A DNA stretch of 64,000 bases from Macrolepiota albuminosa. Its lineage: Eukaryota; Basidiomycota; Agaricomycetes; Agaricales; Agaricaceae. This document shows positions 21,956-33,812 of the stretch, in pieces. The DNA lies in assembly GCA_027475525.1 (NCBI GenBank), contig JAMWFC010000077.1:248001-312000 (forward strand). Direction: 5' to 3'. The notes beneath the pieces are model-generated. The model was not told where the DNA came from. It did not search any database and saw only the letters and a list, made by a program, of their open reading frames with translations. A program made the position numbers and the translations under genes. Within the stretch, counting starts at the first letter, position 1, and every line of letters begins with the position of its first letter.

Positions 21956-22996
21956 TCAGTTTCTAGGAGCCTCCACAGTGCTTGTTTCCCGGGTGAATTT
22001 TGACTCATCAACTCCTTTTTCCACTTTTGCAACAGTTCTGTTGAAGGTAAGAAGGGTCAAACCCTGGCTTTCCCTGATCCTGGACTCCCAGCCATCAGGA
22101 AGACGTTCCTCGAGCAAGAGGGTCTCTAAATCCTTAACACGACCACCAAAGATGGTGAGTAGTGTGGACGAGCTGAAGAAAGGGAAACATGGATCAGCAC
22201 AACCCTGGCGGGTACAAAAAAAACAACAGACTTCGAGCTTCCAAACATCTTGTGAATTCTACTGAGAGAGAAGTTGGGATTGTTAGCTCGAGATTCGGCA
22301 CGGCGTCTTGACAATATACGGGAGAGGTCAGAAACCGTGAGGACCTCGTTGCCATCGGCATCTCTTCCCGTAGCAGATTCAAGTAGCTCCTTCACGTAAG
22401 GTAGATGTATTGTAGCCTGATTTGGTTCGAAATGTAGATCTTGCCCTGGAAAGAGGGGAAGAGACAGAGGTTGAGTCTCACACGACTACTCCATGTTGAA
22501 TAAGACGTGAGAACTCACGAACAAGGGAGGCATCATGTTCAATCGCGTTATGAAGGTCCAAGTTTGCGAGATCAAACGTGTCCGTGTTATAATTTTTCTC
22601 CAACATCTTAGCAGCATAGTTAGGCACAAAGAAGCAGAAAGTAGGAGCAAAGTTGTATGTCTTATTGATGAGTGATCCCATTTCTTTGAACGCGATGTTC
22701 TTTCCATTGCGTGGAAGGATGCCTGTGAGAACGTTCCTATCAGCTGATGTCCACGATAAGAAACGTCGAGAACACACACCGTGGTTGGCCATCGCATTGA
22801 GAGCGGGGCACGAACATCGGCTGTCACCTTCTTTTGGAGGGATGTACTCTGGCCATTTCCCATCCGCACCCGGATGCCCAGCAGGAGTCACTTTACCAAC
22901 TTTACGTTTCGGCATGACGAGATTGACCAGAGTGAGGCCCACATCCCATACAGCGATGCCGATATCCTGTACTACTTTCACAGCGAATGATAACAT
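21956..22996 (-). CDS. Heme-thiolate peroxidase (chloroperoxidase/peroxygenase family)
   Basis: Four exons give 283 codons plus stop in one frame: 22780-22996, 22519-22722, 22232-22445 and 21956-22172, with introns of 57-73 bp. Family members use a Cys-bound heme and H2O2 for peroxidation or oxygen transfer. Seen here: the proximal cysteine motif CSCPALNAMANHG (SCP instead of the usual PCP), ILPRNGKNI right after the first splice junction, the EHDASL motif of the acid-base site at the end of exon 2, and the typical C-terminal RLPDGWESRIRE and TFNRTVAKVEKG. The N-terminus (MLSFAVKVVQDIGIAVWDVG) is hydrophobic and may be a membrane anchor rather than a cleaved signal. The first intron has no stop and is a multiple of three, so retention would give a longer protein. 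Start chosen at 22,996. Confidence 0.85.
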
Positions 22997-23336
22997 GTAA
23001 CAAGGGAAGAAGAAGTGAGATACGGAGAATGGGGCCTTGGACTTTGGACTGGCATAGTCATTTATAACGTCAGAAGAAGCGAATAGTGCAAGGCAAATTT
23101 TCTCATCTGATGATTCCAGTTGTGGTAAAAACTCAAAATAGTATGTAACATTTGCAAAAACACGTGGGAATCGAGGCATTGCTCTGTAAGTCAAAACGCC
23201 AGAGGTTCGGCCGTTGGAAGATGGAAGAGATGAGCGTCAGGAAATCACCGGTCAACATTCTACATGCTATCTGGAATATTTAAATCCTTTCTATTACAAA
23301 ATCGCATGGTGGTGCCGATGAATTGGTCTGAAGACA

Positions 23337-24689
23337 TTACCACCGTTCCAAGTCAAATGTCCCATGCAGACGGGTTATAATCTTCATGTAATCGGGCTCA
23401 TTCTCGGGTGTGATATAGCCGAGACGAATAAAAAGATCAATGAGGACTACACGAGTCAGGCATCTATTATGAAATTGAGTAAACGACGTACTAACCGAGT
23501 GCACAATTTGGCTTAAACAACCCTGCGCGCATCTTCTGGACTACCTCGTCATAGGTAAGAAGCTAAGAAGTAGGTAAGTGGTCATAAATGAGGGGAGGGG
23601 AAGAACCCATACTTCAAACGACTCAACTTCACCGTCAAGGGGCCGAGGCTCAAAGATCTTCGAATTTACGTCGGCGGGGATACAAATGTCGTAGACGTAC
23701 CTTAGAGTTGTGAGTTTCGAATAGAAGGGAACTCTCGCAAATACCTACTCTACTTCGGGCTGGAGCCAGCCCATAGACGTCCTAGCATAAGTGTCAGTTC
23801 CTGATAAGGTCATATGTTGATAGGAATCCAGGAAACCTGTAGAAGTAGCTGATGGCTCCGGCGGTGCGTGCATACTTCCTCACGACATAATCCGGAATGC
23901 TAGCCTCCTCCATGCATTCCTTTACCATAGATTCGAACATCGACATGCCGCTTGGAATACCCCCTGCAACTGTATTGTCGAGGAGTCCGGGGAATCTGTC
24001 ATGTATCCGCTATTGAGTCATTGTGTAATACACGCTAGTCTTTGTTAAGTATGGACCTACGTTTGTTTTGTTCGTGCACGTGTTGGAACCCAGATCTGCA
24101 GGCTCTTCTTGCCGTCCACTTGGACTTCTCTGTATATGGACATGTGCACCCCATACGTGATTAGGCCAAAAAGAGCACAGACTGATCGTTCCATCTCGAA
24201 AGCAAAGTTAAGTGCTTGACCCAAGCTCGCATCCCTTGGATGGTCGTGTATACCGAGTGGATCAGCATAGATAGGATATAATTCCGCACGCCATTTCTTC
24301 GGTCCGCAAACATCCTCGAATAACAGTGTATTTCTCCACCTTTCACAAAGTTCCTTCATGGCTGCCGTGCGTTTGACATGGGAATCAAGCCAACTGCGAA
24401 AAGACACTGATGGACCAAGATTTCTATTGTTCCGCGGTATGTAGGTTGCTTCAACAACATTGAGAGCCCACATCTCCTGAACCCCGAGCTCGCGACTCCG
24501 TTGATTTTCGAGAACTAGTTGCTTGAGGATAACGGGCCGAAGTAGTCCAATGACGGGACTATCAGGAGATTCCGATAGATAAAGTGGGACCAGTAGCTCT
24601 ACATCGTAGATGGATGGCACTGGAGATGGATGGTGGACGCGAGTGTTGTCACAGACGTTAATAATGTCTAAGAAAGATAAGACAGGCAT
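23337..24689 (-). CDS. Nudix hydrolase, DUF4743 / thiamin-pyrophosphokinase-related
   Basis: A multi-exon gene. Exon 1 starts at ATG 24,689 (MPVLSFLDIINVCDN), as in DUF4743 proteins, and includes the N-terminal domain (ELLVPLYLS, PVIGLLRP). The Nudix fold follows: YGVHMSIYREV, WVPTRARTKQT, then after an intron LLDNTVAGGIPSGMSMFES and MVKECMEEAS, which is the Nudix box with its metal-binding glutamates. The last exons encode VYDICIPAD, QKMRAGLFKPNCAL and LGYITPENEPDYMKI and end at 23,337. Relatives such as yeast YJR142W hydrolyse oxidised thiamine diphosphate analogues. That substrate is inferred from the family. It is divergently transcribed from the next gene. Confidence 0.85.
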
Positions 24690-25024
24690 ATATAGTGCAA
24701 TCGCTTTGAGGAAACTGATAATCGACTGATCCTCTGGCGACCGGCGATCAAACAAAGCGACTGTTCGAAAAACGATGTGTCCGACTTTGTTCAAACAATT
24801 TTGCCTATTCTACATCACAGCGCCTTTCTGGAGAGGAAGAGCTAGCTCGACACGATCTGTTTCGAAAATGATATCTAATTATCCAAGAGAATCGAGGCGA
24901 ATGCAGCGTAGCTAGCTCGACACGATCTATTTCGAAAATGATATCTAATTATCCAAGAGAATCGAGGCGAATGCAGCGTGACGGAGAAAATTATATTGTC
25001 GTGACGTGACACGCGGAAAAAATA
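24690..25024. promoter_or_regulatory. Shared promoter with a 70-bp tandem repeat
   Basis: The 335 bp between two divergent start codons. It contains two 70-bp units (24,840-24,909 and 24,910-24,979) that start AGCTAGCTCGACACGATCT and differ at one base. A CRE-like GTGACGTGACAC lies at about 25,002-25,013, 12 bases before the dehydratase ATG. No TATA box is obvious. Confidence 0.6.
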
Positions 25025-26678
25025 ATGAATTTTCACTCACACCAGAACCAACTTATTGCAACTGCCGTTGGCGCCTCTGTGGCTACCGCATGCTTGATTT
25101 CAGCATATTCAGTATATTCCAAGAGAGAAAGGCGGAAGCAACTGACGGAGGAGATTAATCGCTCATTGTCTACCCAGAAATCGAGCGTTGACGTGAACAA
25201 TTACCCCAATGACGCTCCTCTGTCGACCAAGGAGTCGGATGAACTTTCGGGAGATTATGATGAGGAACTCATAAGGGAGCAACTTTCACGAAATTATTCT
25301 TTCTTTGGAAACGACGGAATGGCCCATATCCGACGCGGGAAGGTTGTGGTCGTGGGTTGTGGAGGCGTTGGGAGCTGGGCAGCAGTCATGTTGGTTCGAT
25401 CGTGAGTTTCTTTCATAGACTCTGTTACGGGTGTTATCAAGATGTCTTTCAAGAGGTGTTTCCCGAATACGGCTAGTCGACTTTGACTATGTCACGCTCT
25501 CGTCCTTAAATCGCCACGCTACAGCTACCTTGGCTGACGTTGGAATACCCAAAGTCAAGTCCATAGAACGGACTCTAAAAAAAATTGCCCGATGGGTTGA
25601 AGTTGATGCGCGGATAGATATATGGCGTAAGGATGAAGCTGAGGACCTTCTTGACGGTGCCGACTGGGTTATTGGTGCGTTTTAGACAATTTTCAGTGCA
25701 TTGATACCTCATGTCATTGTAGATGCTATTGACAATATCACGACGAAGGTCGACCTCCTAAAGTATTGTCATGAACATCAAATTAAGGTATGAACACGCT
25801 ATGTCAGTTTCTTGAAGCTGATCGCCTAAGCTCAGGTCTTCTCGTCCATGGGCGCTGGAGCTAAATGCGATCCTACAAGAATTCAGATCAGTGATATTTC
25901 TAGTACAATATACGACCCTCTGGCCCGGTCTGTACGGCGACGGCTGCGGTTACAAGGTGTCTCGTCAGGAATCCCTGTTGTCTATTCAACCGAGGTTCCG
26001 GGGGATGTCAAACTACTCCCTCTTCCTGAAGAAGAATTCCAGAAAGGCCCGGTCAAAGAGCTCGGCGCTTTTGACGATTTTAGAGTCCGGATCCTGCCTG
26101 TTCTTGGTCAGCTGGTTGACGTTGCAATATGTTCCTATTCTCATTCCCTCTAGGGCCTCTACCATCTATCTTTGGCCTTCATGTTGCTACTTATATCCTT
26201 TGTGAAATCGCTGGAAAGCCAATTCTGAATCCGCTCCCCATCAAGAACCGAAAAAAGCTCTACGAACGTCTCTTACGCGATCTCCTACATCGAGAAATCA
26301 AGCTGACCGGGGAAGTTATCAAGTGTGTTGTCCATTTATTTCCCCTCACAAAATCTGACATCATATCACGCTAGCAAACTACCAATAGATGAAGATGATA
26401 TATCATTAATATTCGAGGACGTCCATCGCGGTCGTTCTGTCATTCCGCCTCATAATGTTCCTTCCAGACCCGTCCTTGTCAGATGGGACATAGTGAAACC
26501 TTTAACAGTCGACAACTGTGTCGTGATGGACTTTGCAGAAGCAGAAAAGCACTACAAGGAGAGTGGGAGCTTGGAAGAGCCCATCAAAAGACCCAGAGAC
26601 ATTTGGGGCAATGAGGTGACCCATGTCGTTGATCGTCGGGCAGAGGAGTTACGGAGAGACCGAGAATGGGTGATGTGA
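25025..26678 (+). CDS. TCD1/TCD2: tRNA threonylcarbamoyladenosine dehydratase
   Basis: Six exons (25025-25401, 25454-25674, 25723-25787, 25836-26106, 26154-26322, 26375-26678) join in frame to 468 codons plus stop. It belongs to the E1/ThiF-like family (bacterial TcdA/CsdL; yeast Tcd1 and Tcd2), which uses ATP to cyclise t6A37 of ANN-decoding tRNAs into ct6A. Seen: an N-terminal hydrophobic helix (residues ~8-32), matching the outer mitochondrial membrane anchor of the yeast proteins; the ATP loop VVVGCGGVGSWAAVML; RLVDFDYVTLSSLNRH; DAIDNITTK; and SSMGAGAKCDPTRIQISDIS. The C-terminal ~100 residues are specific to the eukaryotic form. It looks intact. Yeast has two paralogues and I cannot tell which this matches. 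Confidence 0.92.
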
Positions 26679-26761
26679 CGTTCGTGAAGACATACAATTT
26701 ATATAACGTAACCTTATCAGATAGGAATTAATTCAATAATGGGTTCAGAGTTGGCGTACGA

Positions 26762-27646
26762 ATGAATCAGGAACAGCAAGTCCTTGTTTTACCATTTCAA
26801 TATTTCGATATGCATCGACAAACGCCTGCCTCTGCCACCAAGAAAACTGGGCAAGGTCCGACCAGTACCGATTCTATTCTTGATGCGGTACTTGCGAATA
26901 GCAGAACGAATGGCTTACCCGAGATAGCGGTCAGCGCTACACAGGGAAAACTTTTGAAGCTTTTGGCTCAATCTATCGATGCCAAGCGTATATTGGAAGT
27001 TGGCACTCTACACGTCCATTCCTAGTTACCACCATATTTAGACTGATTTTTACTTTTGAGGTATTCTACCATCTGGTTAGCCAGGGCTCTTCCCCATGAT
27101 GGAAAATTGATAGAGTTGAGCGAGAAACATGCAAAGGCAAGCCAATTTAATTGATTCCACTCTCACCTGATCGGGTTCATACAACGGTGATTGAAGCGCA
27201 GTTGCCAGAGATAACATCGCTGATGCTGGTTTTATCTAAAGTCGAAGTGATAATTGACAGAGCTGCAGATTCTCTTGCGAACCTCCACCCTGATGTTCTT
27301 TTTGACTTGGTTTTCATCGATGCGGACAAACTCTCAAATGCAAGGTACTTCACCGAAGCTAAACGACTGGTCCGTAAAACGGTGTAATTGTGAGCCTACT
27401 TATATGTTGCATGCAATATAGCTATCTAATGAACAATAGATTGTAGACAACGTCGTCCGTCATGGGAGAGTAGCAGATCCCTCGTACAGTGATGACAGCG
27501 TAGAGGGAGTTAGAAGCAATCTGTTCTTGATGGGCAGAATATTATCATTCGAAGGGATACAACGGTTTTCTAAAGCGCAACTGATGATTATTTGTGGATC
27601 ATATCATCAAAAAAATCAAATTGTCCACACATTCATTGTACACTAA
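26762..27646 (+). pseudogene. SAM-dependent O-methyltransferase, frame-damaged
   Basis: Belongs to the class I, CCoAOMT-like O-methyltransferases. Seen in order: NGLPEIAVSATQGKLLKLLA, RILEVGTL (SAM loop), YSTIWLARALPHDGKL, the helix ELSEKHAK, VEVIIDRAADSL, DLVFIDADK (metal and SAM site), EAKRLVRKT, and VDNVVRHGRVADPSYSDDS. Consecutive pieces do not join cleanly. The frame is off by one at the first intron, near the TTTT run at 27,230, before the last intron (one G short of the usual GGGV), and before the C-terminal KGYNGF-like end. Either the gene is decaying or the assembly has several one-base errors. It follows the dehydratase stop by only 84 bp. Confidence 0.75.
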
Positions 27647-27772
27647 GGTGGAAAGGATGATTACCGACGGACATGAGCCCTAAAGAATGGATGAGGTCGC
27701 TTTATGTCTTATATGGTTCTCCATCCCATAATCGTCCCTTATCACTTCTCGGTTAATGTTCACGAGAACGGA

Positions 27773-29082
27773 CTAGAGGAGTAAGGCGAATAAGGGAAAG
27801 TGATTGACGAGGACCTTGGAAATTACCGGTTGATGGATGTTATCTAGTGTATTCCTTGACCCATTAGCAGTGAGGGGTGGACTAGAGAAAGTCTTGACTC
27901 CGCCAAGTTTGTCGGAAAGGATCTCTCTGCTGTTCAACGTTGCCAATAAACTATTTAGAAACACTTGGCAACACACCATGATTAACCAAAAAAAATAAAT
28001 TAAAAAAAGAGACTTACATTTACTCAGAGAAAAGTAAATCCCAATCACAAACGCAAGAGAGGTAAATGCTAGGATACATTTAGTTTCTAAGAAGAACGAG
28101 GTTGCTTTGGCTCACCAAAACCGGAACCTACGGATGCAAGTTACGTTTAAGACTTGAACGTATGCAAGGAGAGCGGGATTATACCAAATGTCAAAAACGA
28201 TGTTATACCCTGCGATTACCATTAGTCAAGTTGTCAGCTCTACAAGAGTAGATTATCTTACAATAGAAACTGCAACGAGGTAATTCTTGCCAGTCACTGT
28301 ACATCGTTAGCACTTCAGCTAAGCTTTCAGAGTTGGCAGCCCGTACTTAACCAGACGCGGCGTCCGAAGATACTGATAGTCGTCAACTAGATGAGGTGAT
28401 TGCTTGTAAAATAGGGCGTACCATCTAATGATCAGGTCATTTACACACTGCAGGTTCCATGTCAGGCCTTTAAGACAAATGAGTGTATCTTGGAAATATG
28501 ATACCGTAGCATATACTTGAGCCTGTCGGCAAAAAAAAGAGTCATTTGTCAGGGACAACAGAACACATAGACGAGTTAGCGCACCAGGGCACTCCTATGA
28601 TGTTCGTCGCATCAGAGGCACTAGGCAGGAAGTAGTTTTCAAAGTATACCATGAGGGTGACACAAGAGCCGCAAGATTTCCGAAGTTGGATACCAAATAA
28701 TAATACAATGCATGACTTATGAACGCGATATGAAGAGTATCCAGGATCCTGCAAACGGCTTGATGAGTATCGTGCTGGGGTCGTTGTGGCGTTTCACACC
28801 AGAGAAAGTAGATCTGGGTCAATCCTATCAATGGGTAGATCAATATGTACTGTGACACCTACCACTCCTTTAAACCAAGTTCTGTCTCTGTCATTTTGTC
28901 TGAAGTACATGTAGGTCTGGACACAAGTAATTCCATAGAAGCTAGAATATTTGCCCATTCATTTACGGAGCGAGATGATTCGGAATCAGCAAGTTCACTT
29001 ACACAGCGGCAACGAGGTTACCAATGAATGTTGCTCCTAATTTGCTGTCCAATCCATTGGGTGAATTAAAGCTAGACGTCAT
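27773..29082 (-). CDS. DUF6534-type seven-helix membrane protein
   Basis: Starts at ATG 29,082 (MTSSFNSPNGLDSKLGATFI), followed by an intron with GTAAGT. Later exons encode LIGLTQIYFLW, then RILDTLHIAFISHALYYYLV, VNDLIIRWYALFY and, near the end, FLNSLLATLNSREIL. This is the pattern of the multi-helix membrane proteins expanded in agaricomycetes (DUF6534), whose function is unknown. The many short exons make exact boundaries uncertain, and I did not resolve all of them. It is convergent with the methyltransferase. Confidence 0.7.
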
Positions 29083-30174
29083 GATTCAAAATAGATGGTT
29101 GAATGAAGGCAAGGAAGAAGCACAGATATTTGGGCATTTCTTCAAAGCTGACCTGGATTTTATGTAGCCGTCAAACGTTTGCAATACAAAGGACAGGTGC
29201 TAATGATGGACAATTAGATCACTTAATCGACATAGGACAGATAATCATCGGACCAAGATATTATCGTATGGACACGAATGCTGTCAATGTCATGATCAAG
29301 TTTGATGTAGCAGCCAAAGGGGTCAAAGGATTTTTACATAGTCTTCCTCATTATCGGCGAAGTAAAATTCTCGGTGCCACTAGCCGTGATTTGGAACTTC
29401 ATGTAGGAAATGCAGACCCGCCCATTGCACAACTCTTAGCCGTCAAGTTGAAAACTGGACGAAGAATATGAAGCAAAAGAACGACAAGAAGCCGAACGCC
29501 GCCAAACACCAAGTACATCGTAGATATTGGAACTCCATGATAAAGTTAAGGAGACACGATGATGTCCGTCTATGAGAAGTGATGAGTAGAAGAGACCACG
29601 GATCATTTGCCAAAGAACAGTACATACATTAGGGTCTAGAACCGATAAAGTTTGTCGAATGTTGCACGACACACGGACGAATTAAATTTATGAAAGATGA
29701 GTATCGATCAATGGTGGTAGTTATGTAAGTCGACGTCCTAACAATCGGAGAGTATAAATGACGATTCAGTTCAGGTCATCATTACAAGTGTCAGAATGCA
29801 TCACTGGCATGGCAGTGACAACGCGGCTGTCGATTCGGTCAGTGCCGACGAGGACGTATCAACACTTGCTCCACTGCTCTCTATATGCGGAGATAGACAA
29901 GGATCCATGGCACGTTGTTCTAGAGGAAAATAATATGGCGTACGATCCAAACGCGTGCGAAATATTAACATTGGCGAAGATGGTGACAGCGAAACAATAA
30001 CGACTACCCAAGAGAAGGGTAAACAGCGACAGATAACTAAGCCACCAGAGTATCAGTCATATATCCATCATAGCCGAGCTTGTCGTGCCTTTGGGAGGCT
30101 TAATTACCAATTCGGCTTGTTGCCTGAAAATCATATGAGCGAGCCATATACATATCGAGTGGTAAGATATAAAT
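29083..30174. other. Intergenic, possible unrecognised gene
   Basis: Plus-strand open pieces at 29,103-29,471 (containing VNVMIKFDVAAKGVKGFL) and 29,758-30,000 look mildly protein-like but show no known domain. I could not link them by convincing introns. Confidence 0.35.
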
Positions 30175-31913
30175 TTACAACTTCATCCTTAAAAGCAGTT
30201 TCCTATTCGTGGCTTGAATGTCTGCTGCAGCCTTGGTAGCCCGAGCGAAGAGGTCTGCACGGTAGTCTGTCTTCTTCGCGTACAATATCTGCCTCGTTGT
30301 TAGATCACATACAGTACGAATAGAAAAGAGTGGACCTTGTTCTGGCTATCTACGCGTCCTTGTATACTTCCATTTTGAATAAGCTGTACAACATTCTTCT
30401 CCACCTCTTCTAGGCTCCATCCGAACGCCTTACTCATCCGGTCAAGCTTAATTGTCGAGAAAGGCTGGAAATACAAAACCACCGCCCAGTTCCGAATCTG
30501 ATCAATAAGCTCGATGATGTGTGGCGCCAGATGAATGTCAACGAGATGTCGTGTCTGTCAAATGGTTGATAAACGATATACTGATAGAGGGATAAACAAA
30601 ACGCACCGAATAGCGGTTGAGCAGCTCTAGAACAGTCTTAAAATCGCTTCCCATGTATGCTTCGACAAGTTCTCGGACATAAGGCTCCTGCTCTATGTAG
30701 ACACTGAACACAGTATTACCAAGGAGCTGGCTTCGGAGAGCCGAGCGTGGCAAACTTGAGAGTGCGCATAGCGTACCATAGATCGCGATATCACCAGGAG
30801 ACACAACCTAAACACGACAAATCTAAAAAGGCACCGGCACGACACCTTTGCACAAACGTACCGTTCCGATCCAATCGCCCAGCTCCTTCACAGGCCCGAT
30901 ACGGAAGAAGCTCTGTGCCGCTTTCTCGTAGTTTGCCTGCCCAAGATGCGAAAGCGCCGTGGCGAGCTCGAGCTTAGACTGGACCTGCTGACGCTCTAAA
31001 GAGTTCTTCTTCTTTCCAGCCGTTACAGAAGGAGTGTATACGCCACTGCTGCCGCCATTACCACTATTGCCTCCATTCGTCGAGTTCTGAATGGCATCGA
31101 GAGCAGCTTCAGCCTTAAAGATATAGGTGGGAATGTGAGAGTAGTGCCTTTGTTCCAGAAGGAGCTACAGCGAGACGTTTGGCGGGAACAAAATACAAGG
31201 AAAGAAAATCGCACCTCTAGAATGGACAGGCACATGTCGAGGACGTGTTGACTGGTGGTACAGTACTCCCTAATCTTCGCAAGATGTTTGAGGGCCGTTG
31301 AGTATTCACCGACCGATCGATAAAAGAGACCCAGATCACGGTGAGCCATCTAATGAAGTCAGACCGACAGACAGCCCTATGAAGGCATATACGACTCACA
31401 CGAATGCTTTCTTTAATCATGTTATTTGAATAGGTCTTCAACTCCACCTCCAACTTCGTCTTCTCCGCATTATTCTTCGTTGTTGTTTCATCCGCCCACT
31501 CCACGTTTAATGGTGCCAGTTCCAGTGGATTTGGCAGTGTAGCAGGTAGATCCAAGTAGCTTGAAGCATTTTCATACGCTGAAAGCAGGTTTTGATAGAG
31601 CCCTGGATTGCGCGATTGATGGATATGCTGAACAGCCAGTTGGAATGCCTCAGGCGCGATTGACGGACACGTTTGCACGATGTGAGTTAGGCGGTCAATA
31701 GCAGTACGGCCTAGTCATATAGAGCATCGTATCAAAGATTTCTCTGCAAAGAACTTCAGACGCGAAAGACAGCTTAATACCTGTATAATTTGAAATATAG
31801 CTTTCAACGTCGAATGGGTGAGTTTCGTCGACGGGCGCGATCACTCTGGTTAGCCTTTGCGGTCGCGAACTTGTACCCTGAGAGGTTTCTTCGTCAATTT
31901 CCATGCTCATCAT
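30175..31913 (-). CDS. csn1: COP9 signalosome complex subunit 1
   Basis: A multi-exon gene from ATG 31,913 ([13 protein letters not shown]) to a stop at 30,175. The COP9 signalosome removes Nedd8 from cullins, controls SCF ligases and, in fungi, links light and development. Seen: [10 protein letters not shown] joined across an intron to [14 protein letters not shown]; the helical repeats of the RPN7 domain ([59 protein letters not shown]); and the PCI domain ([72 protein letters not shown]) followed by the final exon [14 protein letters not shown]. The order and length match fungal CSN1. No damage seen. Confidence 0.9.
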
Positions 31914-32158
31914 GGTTTATTGTGAGTGTAGAGGCAGAGATTGTGGCGAGGTAGTTGAAACTGTAATTGTCAACTTCAATCGATCAAGCGCCCAAAGATT
32001 CTCACACTTCGGAAGTGTCTTGCGATTCAGCCGCCGCGTGACGACGATGTCCTTTGATGCATCGTTAAATCGCGGAGGGAGACTGATATTTGCAGCATAA
32101 TTCGTCACGATCTCCCAAATTACAGAAGCGCGTTTTACAGACGACTGAAAGTATGGTA

Positions 32159-33812
32159 CTAATCATCTGCGACTTTGATCACCGCCTTGGCCTTATTTTG
32201 GCCCTTCTGAACCGCGAGTATCACATCACCGATCTTATCCAAGCCTTCGGTAATTTCTTCGGTGTACTTAAGCTTTCCACTAGCTACCTTGGCTGGAATG
32301 GTCGCGTAAAATTCTTCCTGATACTTGTGCTCAAGCCTGAATACGATAAATCCATTCATAGAGATCGACTTTGCTACAATATTCATGAGGTTCTGAGTGT
32401 CAAAAGTGAGTAATGACCTGCTCAACGAGAAAACTTTAACTCACGTGGATGGGTACCCCCTTGTCAGCGTTGTATCCTGTGAGGTGTTAGTACTCATCAG
32501 ATCAAACGTATCAAAACTTGGTGACTACCGGAGATCATTCCACATTCCTGTGCCAAGAGATCGAGAATTAGTTCGACGACTCTGAAACGAAAATCGGACA
32601 CTGACGATGAATCGGGCTCCAGCCGAAGCCGCATCTAATGCGGCCTCTAGGGTTTCCCCTCCCACATTATCCCAGTATCTAATGCATGATAAATACTCAA
32701 TACGACAGTTACGCACAGAATAACTGACATATCAATGGGACCCTCTCTGCTCAGAACGTCCGATGTCCTTTCCTTTTTATAGTTGAAAGCAACATCAGCA
32801 CCAATGGCCTCCATGAACTTGACCTTTTCGTCAGAGCCAGCAGAAGCTATGACCTTAAGCCCATCCAACTTTGCCAACTGAATGACAAGCCTTGGACGTA
32901 TCGCATCATGAAAAATTTGGTATGTAAGAAAGAAGGACTTACGATCCTACAGGTCCTAATGAACCAACTATCTCAACAGGGTCAAAATCGACGAGTTTAG
33001 ATTACTTACCCCCTCCGGCTGTAACAAACGCAGTTTCACCCTAGTTCATAATTTAGCCCCTTCGATGTCTTGATGCTGGTTTATACTCACTTTCTTTGCA
33101 CGCGAATATTCCTTCCAGGCCATGTAAGCAGTTTTTCCTGTTTCAAGAACTTAGCCTTCAAAATTCTCACCCCTTCCATACGCACCTGGCATGCCAATAA
33201 CTCCAACATAGAGAGACCAAGGCAGATTGTGTTCGTTCTTGAGAACGGTCAATCCTTCGACGTTCTTGTGAATGCTGTATTCCTCATGGGCTATAAGGAT
33301 AAGTAGACGCAGGTATAATCAAAAGGCATCCACGGACTCAACATTCCATACATGTGGTCCCCTCTCTTGACCTTTGAATTCTCCGAGCGAACGACGACCC
33401 CGACACCATATCCCGTCAACCTAATGTCATCATGTGTATATTCCCTTGACATTCATATTACGAACTTACGGTTCTCCAAGTGCAAAAGCTTCCTAATCAC
33501 AAACTCAATCGATCATGTCAGGCCTCAATTTGCTCGCGGCTTACTATGTAAGACTTGATGTCCGCAGACCGCATCCTCCCCCTCATGTACGGGTCGATGG
33601 ATAGAACTAGAGTCTTGAGAAGAACACCTCCATTCAATGCGACATGCTCCAGATCAATCGTTTTGCTATCGTCGTATACGGTGGTTTCCCCTGGTATTGG
33701 AAAGCCTACAAGACATATCATCCATCGCAACTCGCCCAACTGAGACAGTGTAGAATCCTAGACCTTGTGGAATGGACCCGAAAATGACCTTTGCATTTCT
33801 AACAGGCGGCAT
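32159..33812 (-). CDS. Zinc-free MDR-family NADP(H)-dependent reductase
   Basis: Starts at ATG 33,812 (MPPVRNAKVIFGSIPQ), with a short first exon spliced to GFPIPGETTVYD. Later exons carry LVLSIDPYMRGRMR, GYGVGVVVRSE, the cofactor-binding loop region around ETAFVTAGG, LAKLDGLKVIASAGSDEKV, GADVAFNYKKE, YWDNVGGETLEAAL and SMNGFIVFRLE, ending AVIKVADD at 32,159. This is the prostaglandin reductase / alkenal double-bond reductase branch of medium-chain dehydrogenases, which reduces alpha,beta-unsaturated carbonyls with NADPH and lacks the catalytic zinc. At least six short introns are inferred. The physiological substrate is unknown. Confidence 0.85.

Noticed and set aside
24840..24979. 70-bp tandem repeat as a seventh member of the 77-bp set
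   Set aside because: Period is 70, and the units differ at one base, so it looks like a genuine, slightly diverged duplication.
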